From an uncultured Clostridium sp. (GTDB taxonomy: Bacteria > Bacillota > Clostridia > Lachnospirales > Lachnospiraceae), in NCBI GenBank assembly GCA_900553925.1, contig USFH01000001.1, positions 1 through 44,327 of the forward strand: a stretch of DNA of 44,327 nt. Reading direction: 5' to 3'. A model generated the notes under the pieces. It saw only the letters and a program-made list of their open reading frames with translations, made no database searches and was not told the DNA's origin. The translations under genes and the position numbers were made by a program. This document shows, piece after piece, positions 34,499 through 43,160 of the stretch (positions are counted from its first letter, which is position 1; every line of letters begins with the position of its first letter).

Positions 34499-35422
34499 AT
34501 GAAAAGCAAAATCAAACAAAATAGTGGTTTCTCCCTGATAGAACTGATTATTGCGATGGCGGTGCTATCGTTCTTGATGCTGGCGGTATCTTCGTTTATG
34601 GGATCAAGTGTAATGCAGAACCGAAAGGCGAAGGTTGATATCAAGATGCAGGCAAGCGCACAGGAAACGTACGGACTAATCACAGATACGATTATGCAGG
34701 CATCGGATATTGTACTCGTTGGCTATGAAGTTGCAGATGACAGCCAGATGACGTTTTCTAATTTAGGAGATGATGGCAAAGCTGTAACGACGGCTGCAAC
34801 ACGTAAGTATTATGTGCGGGATAAGGCAACTGCCGACGCGTTGATTGCAAATCCAGCGTCATATGGAATTACCGGGTCAGTAAATGGTACAGATGTTGTT
34901 TTGTTTTCAGATTTAACAGTGGATAAGAAAATATATGTATCCAGCATTCGAGTGGAGAGTGCAGTTCCTTTAGATATGAATCAGGTTCCGGGTGGTAATC
35001 CAAATGTATTGTCAGATCAGAATATTATGAACAGCCTGACAAATACAGCGACGAAGGTATTATGTACGGTGAAAGGAACAGAACGGATTTACAGTATCAA
35101 CGATACACTGGTTTCAACATTTTGTTTTGATGGTAACAACTTGTATTATGGAAGAAAGTATGCATATATGACGGATTTGGACGATGAACTGGATATGACA
35201 GATTCGGATTCCAAGGCGTCACATCTGTATAACAAGTATTTTTCATATCGGATAGCAAGTGCAGGAGCTGCAAATGTTAATGTATCTGGTTGTGTAGCAA
35301 CCATCAATGCAGCGGATGAGACAATAGCAATTGATTTGTATTATAATCAGTCGAGCATGACTTATACAACGCTCGGCCGGATCAGTACAAGAAATACACA
35401 TGTATTAAAACCAAGAAAGTAA
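34499..35422 (+). CDS. PilW-like minor pilin
   Basis: Pilin-like protein of 307 aa. The leader MKSKIKQNSG precedes a cleavage site before Phe and the helix FSLIELIIAMAVLSFLMLAV with Glu5. The region after the helix (KAKVDIKMQASAQETYGLI, then IMQASDIVLVGYEV) is the PilW/GspJ-like pattern, in which the helix is followed by a long conserved alpha segment. The ectodomain is larger than in the major pilin and beta-rich. The ATG follows GGGGAGGCGAGG. Its stop is 16 bp from the giant gene downstream, so it is the last pilin before the candidate tip protein. Confidence 0.85.
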   Translation: MKSKIKQNSGFSLIELIIAMAVLSFLMLAVSSFMGSSVMQNRKAKVDIKMQASAQETYGLITDTIMQASDIVLVGYEVADDSQMTFSNLGDDGKAVTTAATRKYYVRDKATADALIANPASYGITGSVNGTDVVLFSDLTVDKKIYVSSIRVESAVPLDMNQVPGGNPNVLSDQNIMNSLTNTATKVLCTVKGTERIYSINDTLVSTFCFDGNNLYYGRKYAYMTDLDDELDMTDSDSKASHLYNKYFSYRIASAGAANVNVSGCVATINAADETIAIDLYYNQSSMTYTTLGRISTRNTHVLKPRK

Positions 35423-35438
35423 GGGAGGGAAAGGGAAC

Positions 35439-38400
35439 ATGAAACGAAAAATGAAGATTACAATATCAGCATTAGCAGTTATGTTCGTTGCGGCGATAGC
35501 CGTAGCAATTGCTTCGTTCTCCTTTGCTGGTAATGGTAATGATGATGTATTAGAGGATGATATGTTTGTGGCAGATGCATCCGGATCTGTTAGCGAGAAG
35601 ACGATTATTGATTATATAATTGAGAACTCCAATTCGCAGGATCCAGATGTGGACAGGGTATATCACATCGCAGAGATTACATCCTCATCAACACCATCTA
35701 CATTGGACACGTTCGTAAGTTCCAATGGATTTAAAGATTATGTAATTGATGGTAACAAGACAATTGAGACAGCTATGGCAAATGATTGTATTGAATATGT
35801 ATCATTTGATGGTTCTCTTAATAATACAAAGAACCTTTCTGCTGAGGATGCATTAAAGTATATTTCAAATGCGGACTTGATCTATGTAAGTAATGATAGT
35901 ACAAATAAGTTCTCAAAGAATAATGATCTTAGTGAAGATCTTTATGCAGCATTACACGAATACGCAGTTGGAAGCTTTAAACCATTGATTATTGACAGCC
36001 CAGCGACATCAACGATTGACCAGGATGACAGTAAACAGATGAAAGAGTTGGCATCCAGTGTGTTTGGTCCAAACGAGAAGTATTACTACACATTCAAGTG
36101 GAGTGATGGCTTGTCACCGGAACAGTACTTAGGACATGCTGGTGGATCTCTTTACTTGGGTATCAATGGTAAGACACAGCAGGAAAATGGAGTATGGAAT
36201 ACGGTGTATGCGACACAGCCGGTTGTAGATGAGACTGGAAATGTTACAGAACCGAAGCCATCTTATTTAGCTAAAATTTTGACAATCAGTGAGGATGGAA
36301 CCTCAAGTCGGACAGACTTGCTGATGCAGACAGCAGATGGCAAGAATCCGGAAGTAACGACTCCGTTATATACGGTTACGCCAGCAGAAGAGGGTGGGGT
36401 GCCTGTTACAGGTGAATATACTCCAGCGGTAAACAGTAAGATTTATACTCTGGCACCGGATTCAATTATGTATCTGAATGGTTATAATAACCGTGTACAG
36501 ACACGTCCGAATTACATTGAAAAAGATGTAGTTACGATGGATGAGGCAGCTGATGTTGATTTCGATGCATATGATATGATTGTGATTGAGGATAATTGTA
36601 ATGGCTTGACAATCCCATATGATATGTACCGGAAGTTTGCATCTGCAATGTATGGTAAGTTACATATTGTGTATAGCGCGAATATGGGAACCGGTACAGC
36701 TTCGACAGGCGGAAACTTAAGTGATAAAGACAAACGTGAAACAAACTATATGAAGTTGGTTCTTATGGTTGCTACTACAGATTATATTTCAAATCAGGAA
36801 AATGTAATGGTGACAACCAGAAACGATTTCAGCATGATCACAACAACCACAAGTGCGAAGACAGCAAAGGTGATTGCAGATTTGATCAATGCTTCAAAGT
36901 ATCGTGGAATTGGTGGAAACAGCTCTTCAGCATCCATGTTTACAGTGTTGGAACTGCAGCCATGTTATCCGATTGATCTGCAGCTTGCACAGTCCAAAAA
37001 TGGTCAGGGAAGAATCTATAGTGGAAATTATTACACGGATCCTTCCAGTATGATCGATGGAAAGACGAAGGAGCAGATTCCGGAGAATACAGAGTATTAT
37101 GCATGGGAGCTTTCCAAGGCAAAACTTGCGGATGCACTTGGAATTCCTAGTGAGAAGATTAATCTGGTGCAGATGTCTACCGAGGAATTCGCAGGTGATA
37201 AGACAGAGATACTCGGAACCTACGATATGATTTATCTTGGTGGAAATACTTCCGCTTTAAAAGATAGTGCCGAGAATTTCAAGGCATTGCAGAGCCAGTA
37301 CTTAAAGCATAATTGGAACAATCAGTTTGATCTGACAACAGAACTTACAAAGATGCCGTTCTATACAATGTATACACATAATGGCGATTTGGTATACGTA
37401 ACGTCAGCACGAAACCAGAACTTAAGTGGTGGACAGATGACGGCACAGGCAAGCAAGAATGGTAATCTTCAGAGTACATTTACATATCTGAATGGTAATG
37501 ATATTACATACAATCGTTATTTGGCTTTGAAAGATTATATTGATAAGGGAATGCCGGTTGTTGTCAGTGAGAAGCTGACGCAGGCATACCAGATGGTAAC
37601 AGCAAATGGATATCGGCAGAACTCTATCGATCCGGATTCCAATATGCGTAAGGTGTTGGATGCTTGTGCTGCACAGGCGGCAAAGAATGAGTCAAATCCA
37701 ACAGTTGTATTTGGATTTAAGCAGGATCAGGTTGTGGATATTTTCGATGATGGTTCTCTTGGAGATACCATGACAGGTTATGTATCTGTATTTGCATCTC
37801 AGAATGGCTCTGAGAGTGATAGTGAAGAAGCAGATCCTAAGACAATCGTAACAGGAAGCAAGGAACTTCTGGCACAGGTATATAATTGTTCAAAGAAGAA
37901 GCCTAAGCTGATCGTGAAGAGTATGCCGAAAACATACAACCGGTATGATAAGTCAACAATTCTGACAAGCAGAACTTTAACATTCAAATATGATGTAATC
38001 AATAGTAAAAACTTTACAGCGACATTGTATGTGGATGATGATGGAAACAGTAAGTTCGATCGAAGTGAGAGCGGAAAAGAGTTATTGACAACGAGCAGCA
38101 CAAATACATTATCGTATGAGTGTCCTTCTTCGTTCTTCGGTCCGGTATACTGGATGCTGGAGATCGTAGATAACGATACAGGAGTTGCGGTTAATCAGAC
38201 AGGATTCTCCTATATCAAGAACAGCGAAGACAAGAAGCAGGAAGTTTCTGTACTTCAGATCATGCCGGATGGCGGTGGTGGATCAATGGGTAATGATTCC
38301 CTGTACTTCTGTACAGTCTGCCAGCGTTCAACACAGATTCTGAACTACAATCCTAGCTACAATGAAGATGCGTCACGTCATCGTCATGTAGTAGAATACG

Positions 38401-40919
38401 AAGGTGGTTATAAGGATACGGAAGGTACCAGTGGTTATCTTACAAAGCGCGATGGTACAAAGATCTATGTTGGTAAGCATCAGCATATCTATGGTGTAAA
38501 TGCTTATGATAGTAATCTGAAGCTCGAAGGTTATCAGGGTGTGGATGATTTCTATAAGAACCTGGCGGATGAGGCTAAGGATTGGTATGACTTTGATATT
38601 GATATCATTCGGAGCAGTGAGTTTGAGAAGCTTTCTCAGCAGGTACGTGACGCATATACATATGTGGTAAACAAGGATGGAACAATCTCTGATGTTGTAG
38701 TATTAGACGGCTTAAAGCGAACAGAGGTAGCACAAGGACCAAGTACAACTACATCGAAATATGAAGATTATGCAGAAATTGAAACACCAATCCTGAAAGC
38801 ACAGTTGGCAAAGCATGATGCAACACAGGCAGCTGCAGATGTACAGACGATTAAAGCAAAGTTAAAAGCAGATAATCCGGATTTTACAGATGCACAGGTG
38901 AGTGATAAGTATGCGAGATTGACGGAAGCGGAGATCTTAAATATTCTGCGTACACAGCTGATCAGTGAGCTGGAGATGGATGAAATCAATACACTGTACG
39001 TAGCAAAGAAAAAGTGTGATTATGAAGAGGCTGCTAACGACTACCAGCTTTTGATTGACGGACAGGAAGGACAGGAAGGCGAGCAGGCAAAGGTTGACGA
39101 GAAGAAGAAAAAACTTGATGAAGCATTTGCAGAGCTGATTACAAACTTTAGTTCAGATATGAACAAGGCTGCGGATCAGGATACCGGTAAGGGACCTCTG
39201 GCAGGACAGATTACAAGAAAAGAACTCGAAGATATTCAGAAGACCGGATATTATTTTGACTTATATGCATTAGCAAACAGAAAGCCGATGTATGATGATA
39301 TCTCATCTGCTTATCTGTCTGATGGTAAGAACATTGATACGCTGATTTCAGATTATTATCATGAAAAAGATGTGCTTCTGAAGTATCAGCAGGCATATAA
39401 GACATTCACTCGTTATGCGGGAGGTACAGACTGGATAGCAGAATGTTACAGTTCTGTTTTACTTGGTCCATCCGAGAGCTTTAATGGTAAGGATATTAAA
39501 TCTGAAATAGCTTTGGATGATCTGGAGACATATGTAAGCGGAGGACATCAGGTAGTACTCTTCCATGATACATTGACACCATATGCAGATGCAGGAGCAG
39601 TGAAGCTGACAGACAGACTTCGTTCATACTTTGGTATGGATCGATACCATATGCAGACAACTGCAGAAGCTGCTGATACAAATGCAAAGACAAGCAGTTC
39701 GAATCCAAAGATTACAGATGCAGATTCCTCTTATGTGAAGTATATAAGTGAGGATGAAGACAAGTACTTTATGACGAACTTGTCATTCAAGGCAAGAACT
39801 GATGAAACCCGTTATGGAAGCTGGAATTCTGATATTAAGATCTCGACATCTGGTTATCTGACAGATGTTGCATATACAGACAGCTTTAACCTTGGTGATG
39901 ACAGTGACAAGGCATTTTATGCAATGCCATACAAGTATGCACAGTTAAAGTATTCTGATCAGACGGTACATATTCAGGATGCGAAGTTTGATATTGATAC
40001 ATTCCACGGAAGATATGGTACAAACAAGGCAAGTCAGAACAATCAGGGATTAGTTACAACATTCCCATTCACGATTGCGTCTGAACTGTATATCGGACCA
40101 ACACATGGACAGTCCTATGCGGTTGATCTCGAAGATGATAACATGACAGTATGGTATTCATTGGCAGGCGGTGATAGTGGTCCGACCGTATCATCTATGT
40201 TTGCAGCATCTCCAAGAGATGCCATGGATAATTACTTCTTATATTCATATAAGAATGTATTTTACTGTGGTGCCGGACATGGAGATATCCTTGGTATTCA
40301 TAAGAATAATAATGATGAGCGTTACCTGTTCATCAACATTATGTGTAACTCTGTACGACTGAGTGTTGCACAGCCGAAGATCAGTATCTTCGACTATGAT
40401 GCGACAGAGACGCAGGAGAAGAATGAGATTATCAAGAAGGATGGCAACAATGGTTATGTAATGAAGGTTGATGAAGACCAGACATATCCGGAATTTAACT
40501 TCAAGGTTAGCACAGATTCCGAGACGACGCTGTCATCTGTTAAGATTTTCTACGATCTGGATTACAAGGACGGCAATACAAGCAATGCATATACAGCGGA
40601 TCCTGCAAAGCATGTACTGATTGCTGATTGGAATTCTGCTCAGGTAGCGAAGAGTCAGAATAAGCATGTATTCCGGTATGATGCAAATCTTGAAAAACTG
40701 ATAGATACAACCGGTCATCAGATTGCAGAAACCTATGAAGATGAAAATGGTAATACAACCAGTGTTGCAGCTACAAAGTTGAAGTTGTTACCAGAGTACT
40801 TTGCACCATATAACAATGAATATACATATATTGTTATTGAGGCAACAGATTCTAAGGGTCAGAAAGTATACCAGAGAATCAAGATCAAGGCAAAACCACA
40901 TTTGTTTAACTTAACGTAA
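35439..40919 (+). CDS. Giant secreted or membrane-anchored pilus-locus protein (DUF5057-like)
   Basis: Protein of 1826 aa with a basic N-terminus and one hydrophobic segment (ITISALAVMFVAAIAVAIAS), a signal peptide or anchor, followed by an acidic region. Several segments in the first half and near residue 1370 look like repeated Rossmann/GATase-like cores: YDMIVIEDNCNGL, YDMIYLGGNTSAL, and QVVLFHDTLTPYADAGAV with LTDRLRSYF. A candidate metal site is Cys958, Cys961, His981, His983, His1014, His1016. A coiled coil lies around residues 1105-1250. The C-terminal part (ISIFDYDATETQEK, then YIVIEATDSKGQKVYQRI) resembles DUF5057 proteins of Clostridia. There is no LPXTG signal. It is the last gene of the pilus operon, after the minor pilins, so a PilY1-like tip or adhesin role is inferred, not shown. 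Confidence 0.7.
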   Translation: MKRKMKITISALAVMFVAAIAVAIASFSFAGNGNDDVLEDDMFVADASGSVSEKTIIDYIIENSNSQDPDVDRVYHIAEITSSSTPSTLDTFVSSNGFKDYVIDGNKTIETAMANDCIEYVSFDGSLNNTKNLSAEDALKYISNADLIYVSNDSTNKFSKNNDLSEDLYAALHEYAVGSFKPLIIDSPATSTIDQDDSKQMKELASSVFGPNEKYYYTFKWSDGLSPEQYLGHAGGSLYLGINGKTQQENGVWNTVYATQPVVDETGNVTEPKPSYLAKILTISEDGTSSRTDLLMQTADGKNPEVTTPLYTVTPAEEGGVPVTGEYTPAVNSKIYTLAPDSIMYLNGYNNRVQTRPNYIEKDVVTMDEAADVDFDAYDMIVIEDNCNGLTIPYDMYRKFASAMYGKLHIVYSANMGTGTASTGGNLSDKDKRETNYMKLVLMVATTDYISNQENVMVTTRNDFSMITTTTSAKTAKVIADLINASKYRGIGGNSSSASMFTVLELQPCYPIDLQLAQSKNGQGRIYSGNYYTDPSSMIDGKTKEQIPENTEYYAWELSKAKLADALGIPSEKINLVQMSTEEFAGDKTEILGTYDMIYLGGNTSALKDSAENFKALQSQYLKHNWNNQFDLTTELTKMPFYTMYTHNGDLVYVTSARNQNLSGGQMTAQASKNGNLQSTFTYLNGNDITYNRYLALKDYIDKGMPVVVSEKLTQAYQMVTANGYRQNSIDPDSNMRKVLDACAAQAAKNESNPTVVFGFKQDQVVDIFDDGSLGDTMTGYVSVFASQNGSESDSEEADPKTIVTGSKELLAQVYNCSKKKPKLIVKSMPKTYNRYDKSTILTSRTLTFKYDVINSKNFTATLYVDDDGNSKFDRSESGKELLTTSSTNTLSYECPSSFFGPVYWMLEIVDNDTGVAVNQTGFSYIKNSEDKKQEVSVLQIMPDGGGGSMGNDSLYFCTVCQRSTQILNYNPSYNEDASRHRHVVEYEGGYKDTEGTSGYLTKRDGTKIYVGKHQHIYGVNAYDSNLKLEGYQGVDDFYKNLADEAKDWYDFDIDIIRSSEFEKLSQQVRDAYTYVVNKDGTISDVVVLDGLKRTEVAQGPSTTTSKYEDYAEIETPILKAQLAKHDATQAAADVQTIKAKLKADNPDFTDAQVSDKYARLTEAEILNILRTQLISELEMDEINTLYVAKKKCDYEEAANDYQLLIDGQEGQEGEQAKVDEKKKKLDEAFAELITNFSSDMNKAADQDTGKGPLAGQITRKELEDIQKTGYYFDLYALANRKPMYDDISSAYLSDGKNIDTLISDYYHEKDVLLKYQQAYKTFTRYAGGTDWIAECYSSVLLGPSESFNGKDIKSEIALDDLETYVSGGHQVVLFHDTLTPYADAGAVKLTDRLRSYFGMDRYHMQTTAEAADTNAKTSSSNPKITDADSSYVKYISEDEDKYFMTNLSFKARTDETRYGSWNSDIKISTSGYLTDVAYTDSFNLGDDSDKAFYAMPYKYAQLKYSDQTVHIQDAKFDIDTFHGRYGTNKASQNNQGLVTTFPFTIASELYIGPTHGQSYAVDLEDDNMTVWYSLAGGDSGPTVSSMFAASPRDAMDNYFLYSYKNVFYCGAGHGDILGIHKNNNDERYLFINIMCNSVRLSVAQPKISIFDYDATETQEKNEIIKKDGNNGYVMKVDEDQTYPEFNFKVSTDSETTLSSVKIFYDLDYKDGNTSNAYTADPAKHVLIADWNSAQVAKSQNKHVFRYDANLEKLIDTTGHQIAETYEDENGNTTSVAATKLKLLPEYFAPYNNEYTYIVIEATDSKGQKVYQRIKIKAKPHLFNLT

Positions 40920-40942
40920 CGTAAATTAAACAATATAAACTA

Positions 40943-40988
40943 AAATCCATGAGTTACTTGAAAGAGTGACTCATGGATTTCCTTTTTT
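40943..40988 (+). terminator. Strong intrinsic terminator of the pilus operon
   Basis: A 15-bp stem (40943-40957 with 40966-40980, one G-T pair) and an 8-base loop are followed by CC and TTTTTT (40983-40988). It lies just past the giant gene and ends the pilus transcript before the peptidase gene. Confidence 0.93.
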
Positions 40989-41016
40989 AGATTGGATATT
41001 AGGAGGCGTTTTAGAC

Positions 41017-42135
41017 ATGAAAGAACAACTTGCACAACTGATGGAGAAAAAGGATTTACAGGCAATTATATTGACAGATGGGTATAATATTCATCATTTA
41101 TCTGGGTATCGGGGACATACAGGGATGCTTGTGGCGTTTGCAGATGCCAGGTATATTCTGACAGACAGCCGTTATACAGAACAGGTGGAGATAGAAGCAC
41201 CAGCATTTTCTTGTATTGATGTTGGACGGGAAGGGTATTCAAAGACGATTGCAGGACTTCTGCAGAAGCAGAAGGCTTCTGTGTCAGCAGGTGGGTTGAC
41301 ATTTCGTATCGGATTTGAGAACAAGGAGATTTCGTATGCGCAGTATCAGACTTTCATTGATACATTTGCGAAGGAATTACCAGAGGTGCAGGTGGAGTTT
41401 GTGCCATTGGATGATGCGGTAAATGCATACCGGGAAGTGAAAACAGAAGATGAGATAGCGAAGCTTGCGCATGCGGAGCGGATTGGTGATGAGGCATTTG
41501 CAGAGATAGTAAAGTTTATCCGAGACAATTGGGAGAATGGACTTACCGAGCAGCGTGTCGCATTACAGTTAGAATATGAGATGCGGCTGCGTGGCGCGGA
41601 AGGGACAAGCTTCGATACGATTGCGGCAAGTGGAAAAAACGGCAGTCTGCCACATGCGATGCCACAGCCGAAGGTGCTTGCGGAAGGCGATTTCCTGACG
41701 ATGGATTTTGGCTGTATGTATCAGGGGTATTGCTCGGATATGACACGGACAATCCATATTGGATCGCAGGTGGATGCAGAGCAGCAGAAGGTGTATGATA
41801 CAGTGCTTCGGGCGCAGCTTGCGGCACTAGCGGCCATCAGACCGGGGATGGTTTGCTCGGATGTAGATAAGGTTGCAAGAGATATGATAGCGGAAGCAGG
41901 GTATGGAGATTATTTCGGGCATGGGCTCGGACACAGCGTCGGGCTTTTTATCCATGAGGAGCCACGTTTTTCTATGAAATGTGATGCGGTATTGAAGCCG
42001 GGTGTCGTGATCACGGTGGAGCCGGGAATCTATCTGCCGGGAAGATTCGGTGTGCGGATCGAGGATATGATCGTTGTGACGGAGGAAGGCTACCGGAATC
42101 TGGCATCGTCACCGAAGGAACTGATTTGTGTATAA
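41017..42135 (+). CDS. Xaa-Pro aminopeptidase/dipeptidase family protein (M24B)
   Basis: Cytosolic metallopeptidase of 372 aa that releases residues next to proline. An N-terminal creatinase-like domain (about residues 1-130, with LTDGYNIHHLSGYRG and ILTDSRYTEQ) is followed by the pita-bread catalytic domain. The dinuclear metal ligands are visible: Asp in TMDFGCMYQGYCSDMTRT (two Asp), His in GHGLGHSVGLFIHEEP, Glu in ITVEPGIYLPG and Glu in GVRIEDM. The ATG at 41017 has AGGAGG 10 bases upstream; an earlier in-frame ATG lies inside the terminator. In Bacillus a related gene (yqhT) precedes efp, but here infC follows, behind its own promoter. Confidence 0.93.
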   Translation: MKEQLAQLMEKKDLQAIILTDGYNIHHLSGYRGHTGMLVAFADARYILTDSRYTEQVEIEAPAFSCIDVGREGYSKTIAGLLQKQKASVSAGGLTFRIGFENKEISYAQYQTFIDTFAKELPEVQVEFVPLDDAVNAYREVKTEDEIAKLAHAERIGDEAFAEIVKFIRDNWENGLTEQRVALQLEYEMRLRGAEGTSFDTIAASGKNGSLPHAMPQPKVLAEGDFLTMDFGCMYQGYCSDMTRTIHIGSQVDAEQQKVYDTVLRAQLAALAAIRPGMVCSDVDKVARDMIAEAGYGDYFGHGLGHSVGLFIHEEPRFSMKCDAVLKPGVVITVEPGIYLPGRFGVRIEDMIVVTEEGYRNLASSPKELICV

Positions 42136-42151
42136 AATTTAGAAAAAAGTA

Positions 42152-42180
42152 TTGACAACTCCATACCTGCATGCTATAGT
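42152..42180 (+). promoter_or_regulatory. Consensus sigma-A promoter of infC-rpmI-rplT
   Basis: TTGACA (42152-42157) and TATAGT (42175-42180) are spaced by exactly 17 bp, and TGC before the -10 makes it an extended element. It lies about 200 bp upstream of infC, leaving room for a regulatory leader. Confidence 0.92.
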
Positions 42181-42185
42181 ATGCA

Positions 42186-42331
42186 AGTATGTTGATGAAA
42201 GCAGAGTATCCACTCTCACCTTAGCGCATGGGCGACTCGGGTTACTATAGTAAGAGTATGCATCACAGGATGCGGGTCATATAGATTTCTTATTATAACA
42301 ATGTGTGGATAGTTTGTCTATCCACTTTTTT
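42186..42331 (+). promoter_or_regulatory. infC leader with transcription attenuator (L20-leader-type)
   Basis: The leader contains a terminator hairpin just before infC: GTGGATAG (42305-42312) with CTATCCAC (42318-42325), loop TTTGT, then TTTTTT (42326-42331). An upstream TATCCAC (42207-42213), itself in the hairpin AGAGT-ATCC-ACTCT, can pair with the terminator's GTGGATA and act as antiterminator. In Bacillus the infC-rpmI-rplT leader is bound by L20, which promotes premature termination. The same logic is inferred here because rplT is the last gene of this operon. A second small hairpin, GCATC-ACAG-GATGC, lies at 42260-42273. Confidence 0.75.
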
Positions 42332-42377
42332 AATGCCGCCGAACGGATGTGAGGGGCGATACCCGAGGGAGGTGTAT

Positions 42378-42887
42378 ATTATTAGCGATTTAATGATTAA
42401 TGAGCAGATTCGTGACAAGGAAGTTCGTGTTGTGAGCGAAACTGGAGAGCAGCTTGGTATTATGTCAGCCAAGGATGCACAGAAGCTTGCCGATGAGCAG
42501 GGTGTAGACCTGATCAAGATTGCGCCGACAGCGAAGCCGCCGGTATGCAAGATTATGGATTACGGTAAGTTCCGTTATGAGCAGACTCGTCGCGAGAAGG
42601 AAGCGAAGAAGAAGCAGAGAACAATTGACGTGAAGGAAGTTCGTTTGTCACCGAATATTGATGACAATGATCTGAATACAAAGGCGAACATGGCAAGAAA
42701 ATTCCTGACCAAGGGTGACAAGGTGAAGGTTACACTTCGTTTCCGTGGTAGAGAGCTTGCACATACAGATAATGGTAAAGCGATTTTGAATTCGTTTGCC
42801 GAGATGCTTTCAGATGTTGCCGTTGTAGATAAGCCGGCGAAGTTTGAAGGTAGAAGCATGATCATGTTTTTAGCTGAAAAACGTTAA
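42378..42887 (+). CDS. infC: Translation initiation factor IF-3
   Basis: IF-3 of 169 aa, which binds the 30S subunit and checks start-codon selection. The N-terminal domain begins ISDLMINEQIRDKEVRV, the linker is PPVCKIMDYGKFRYEQ followed by a basic helix, and the C-terminal domain has DVKEVRLSPNID and GDKVKVTLRFRGRE. The start is taken as ATT at 42378, which gives the same N-terminus as Bacillus IF-3 and the rare start known for infC. A second ATT at 42381 is 8 bases from the GGAGG site (42368-42372) and is equally possible. The ATG at 42303 lies in the attenuator stem and is rejected. Confidence 0.92.
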   Translation: MISDLMINEQIRDKEVRVVSETGEQLGIMSAKDAQKLADEQGVDLIKIAPTAKPPVCKIMDYGKFRYEQTRREKEAKKKQRTIDVKEVRLSPNIDDNDLNTKANMARKFLTKGDKVKVTLRFRGRELAHTDNGKAILNSFAEMLSDVAVVDKPAKFEGRSMIMFLAEKR

Positions 42888-42942
42888 ATTCATATAAATA
42901 AGAATTACCATGCATATGCATGATTTTTAAGGAGGAAAAGAA

Positions 42943-43140
42943 ATGCCAAAGTTAAAGACAAAAAGAGCAGCTGCAAAGCGTTTTAAGAAGACAGGAACAG
43001 GTGAGCTTAAGAGAAACAAGGCTTACAAGAGCCACATTCTTACTAAGAAGTCTACAAAGAGAAAGAGAAATCTTAGAAAAGCAACTATGACTGACGCTAC
43101 AAACAGCAAAGTTATGAAGAAGATTTTACCATATTTATAG
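42943..43140 (+). CDS. rpmI: 50S ribosomal protein L35
   Basis: Basic ribosomal protein of 65 aa, complete. The sequence PKLKTKRAAAKRFKKTGTG, then LTKKSTKRKRNLRKAT and the C-terminal MKKILPYL are the conserved L35 pattern. An AAGGAGG site precedes the ATG. It is second in the infC-rpmI-rplT operon. Just upstream (42909-42922) is a perfect 14-bp palindrome CATGCATATGCATG, which may form a small stem in the infC-rpmI spacer. Confidence 0.97.
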   Translation: MPKLKTKRAAAKRFKKTGTGELKRNKAYKSHILTKKSTKRKRNLRKATMTDATNSKVMKKILPYL

Positions 43141-43160
43141 GATATTAGGAGGAATGAACG

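Noticed and set aside
40966..41016. ATG 40966 region as start of the M24 peptidase
   Set aside because: It lies in the terminator hairpin; AGGAGG and the family N-terminus support 41017.
42303..42377. ATG 42303 as start of infC
   Set aside because: It falls within the attenuator stem and adds 25 non-conserved residues; IF-3 homology starts at the tandem ATT.
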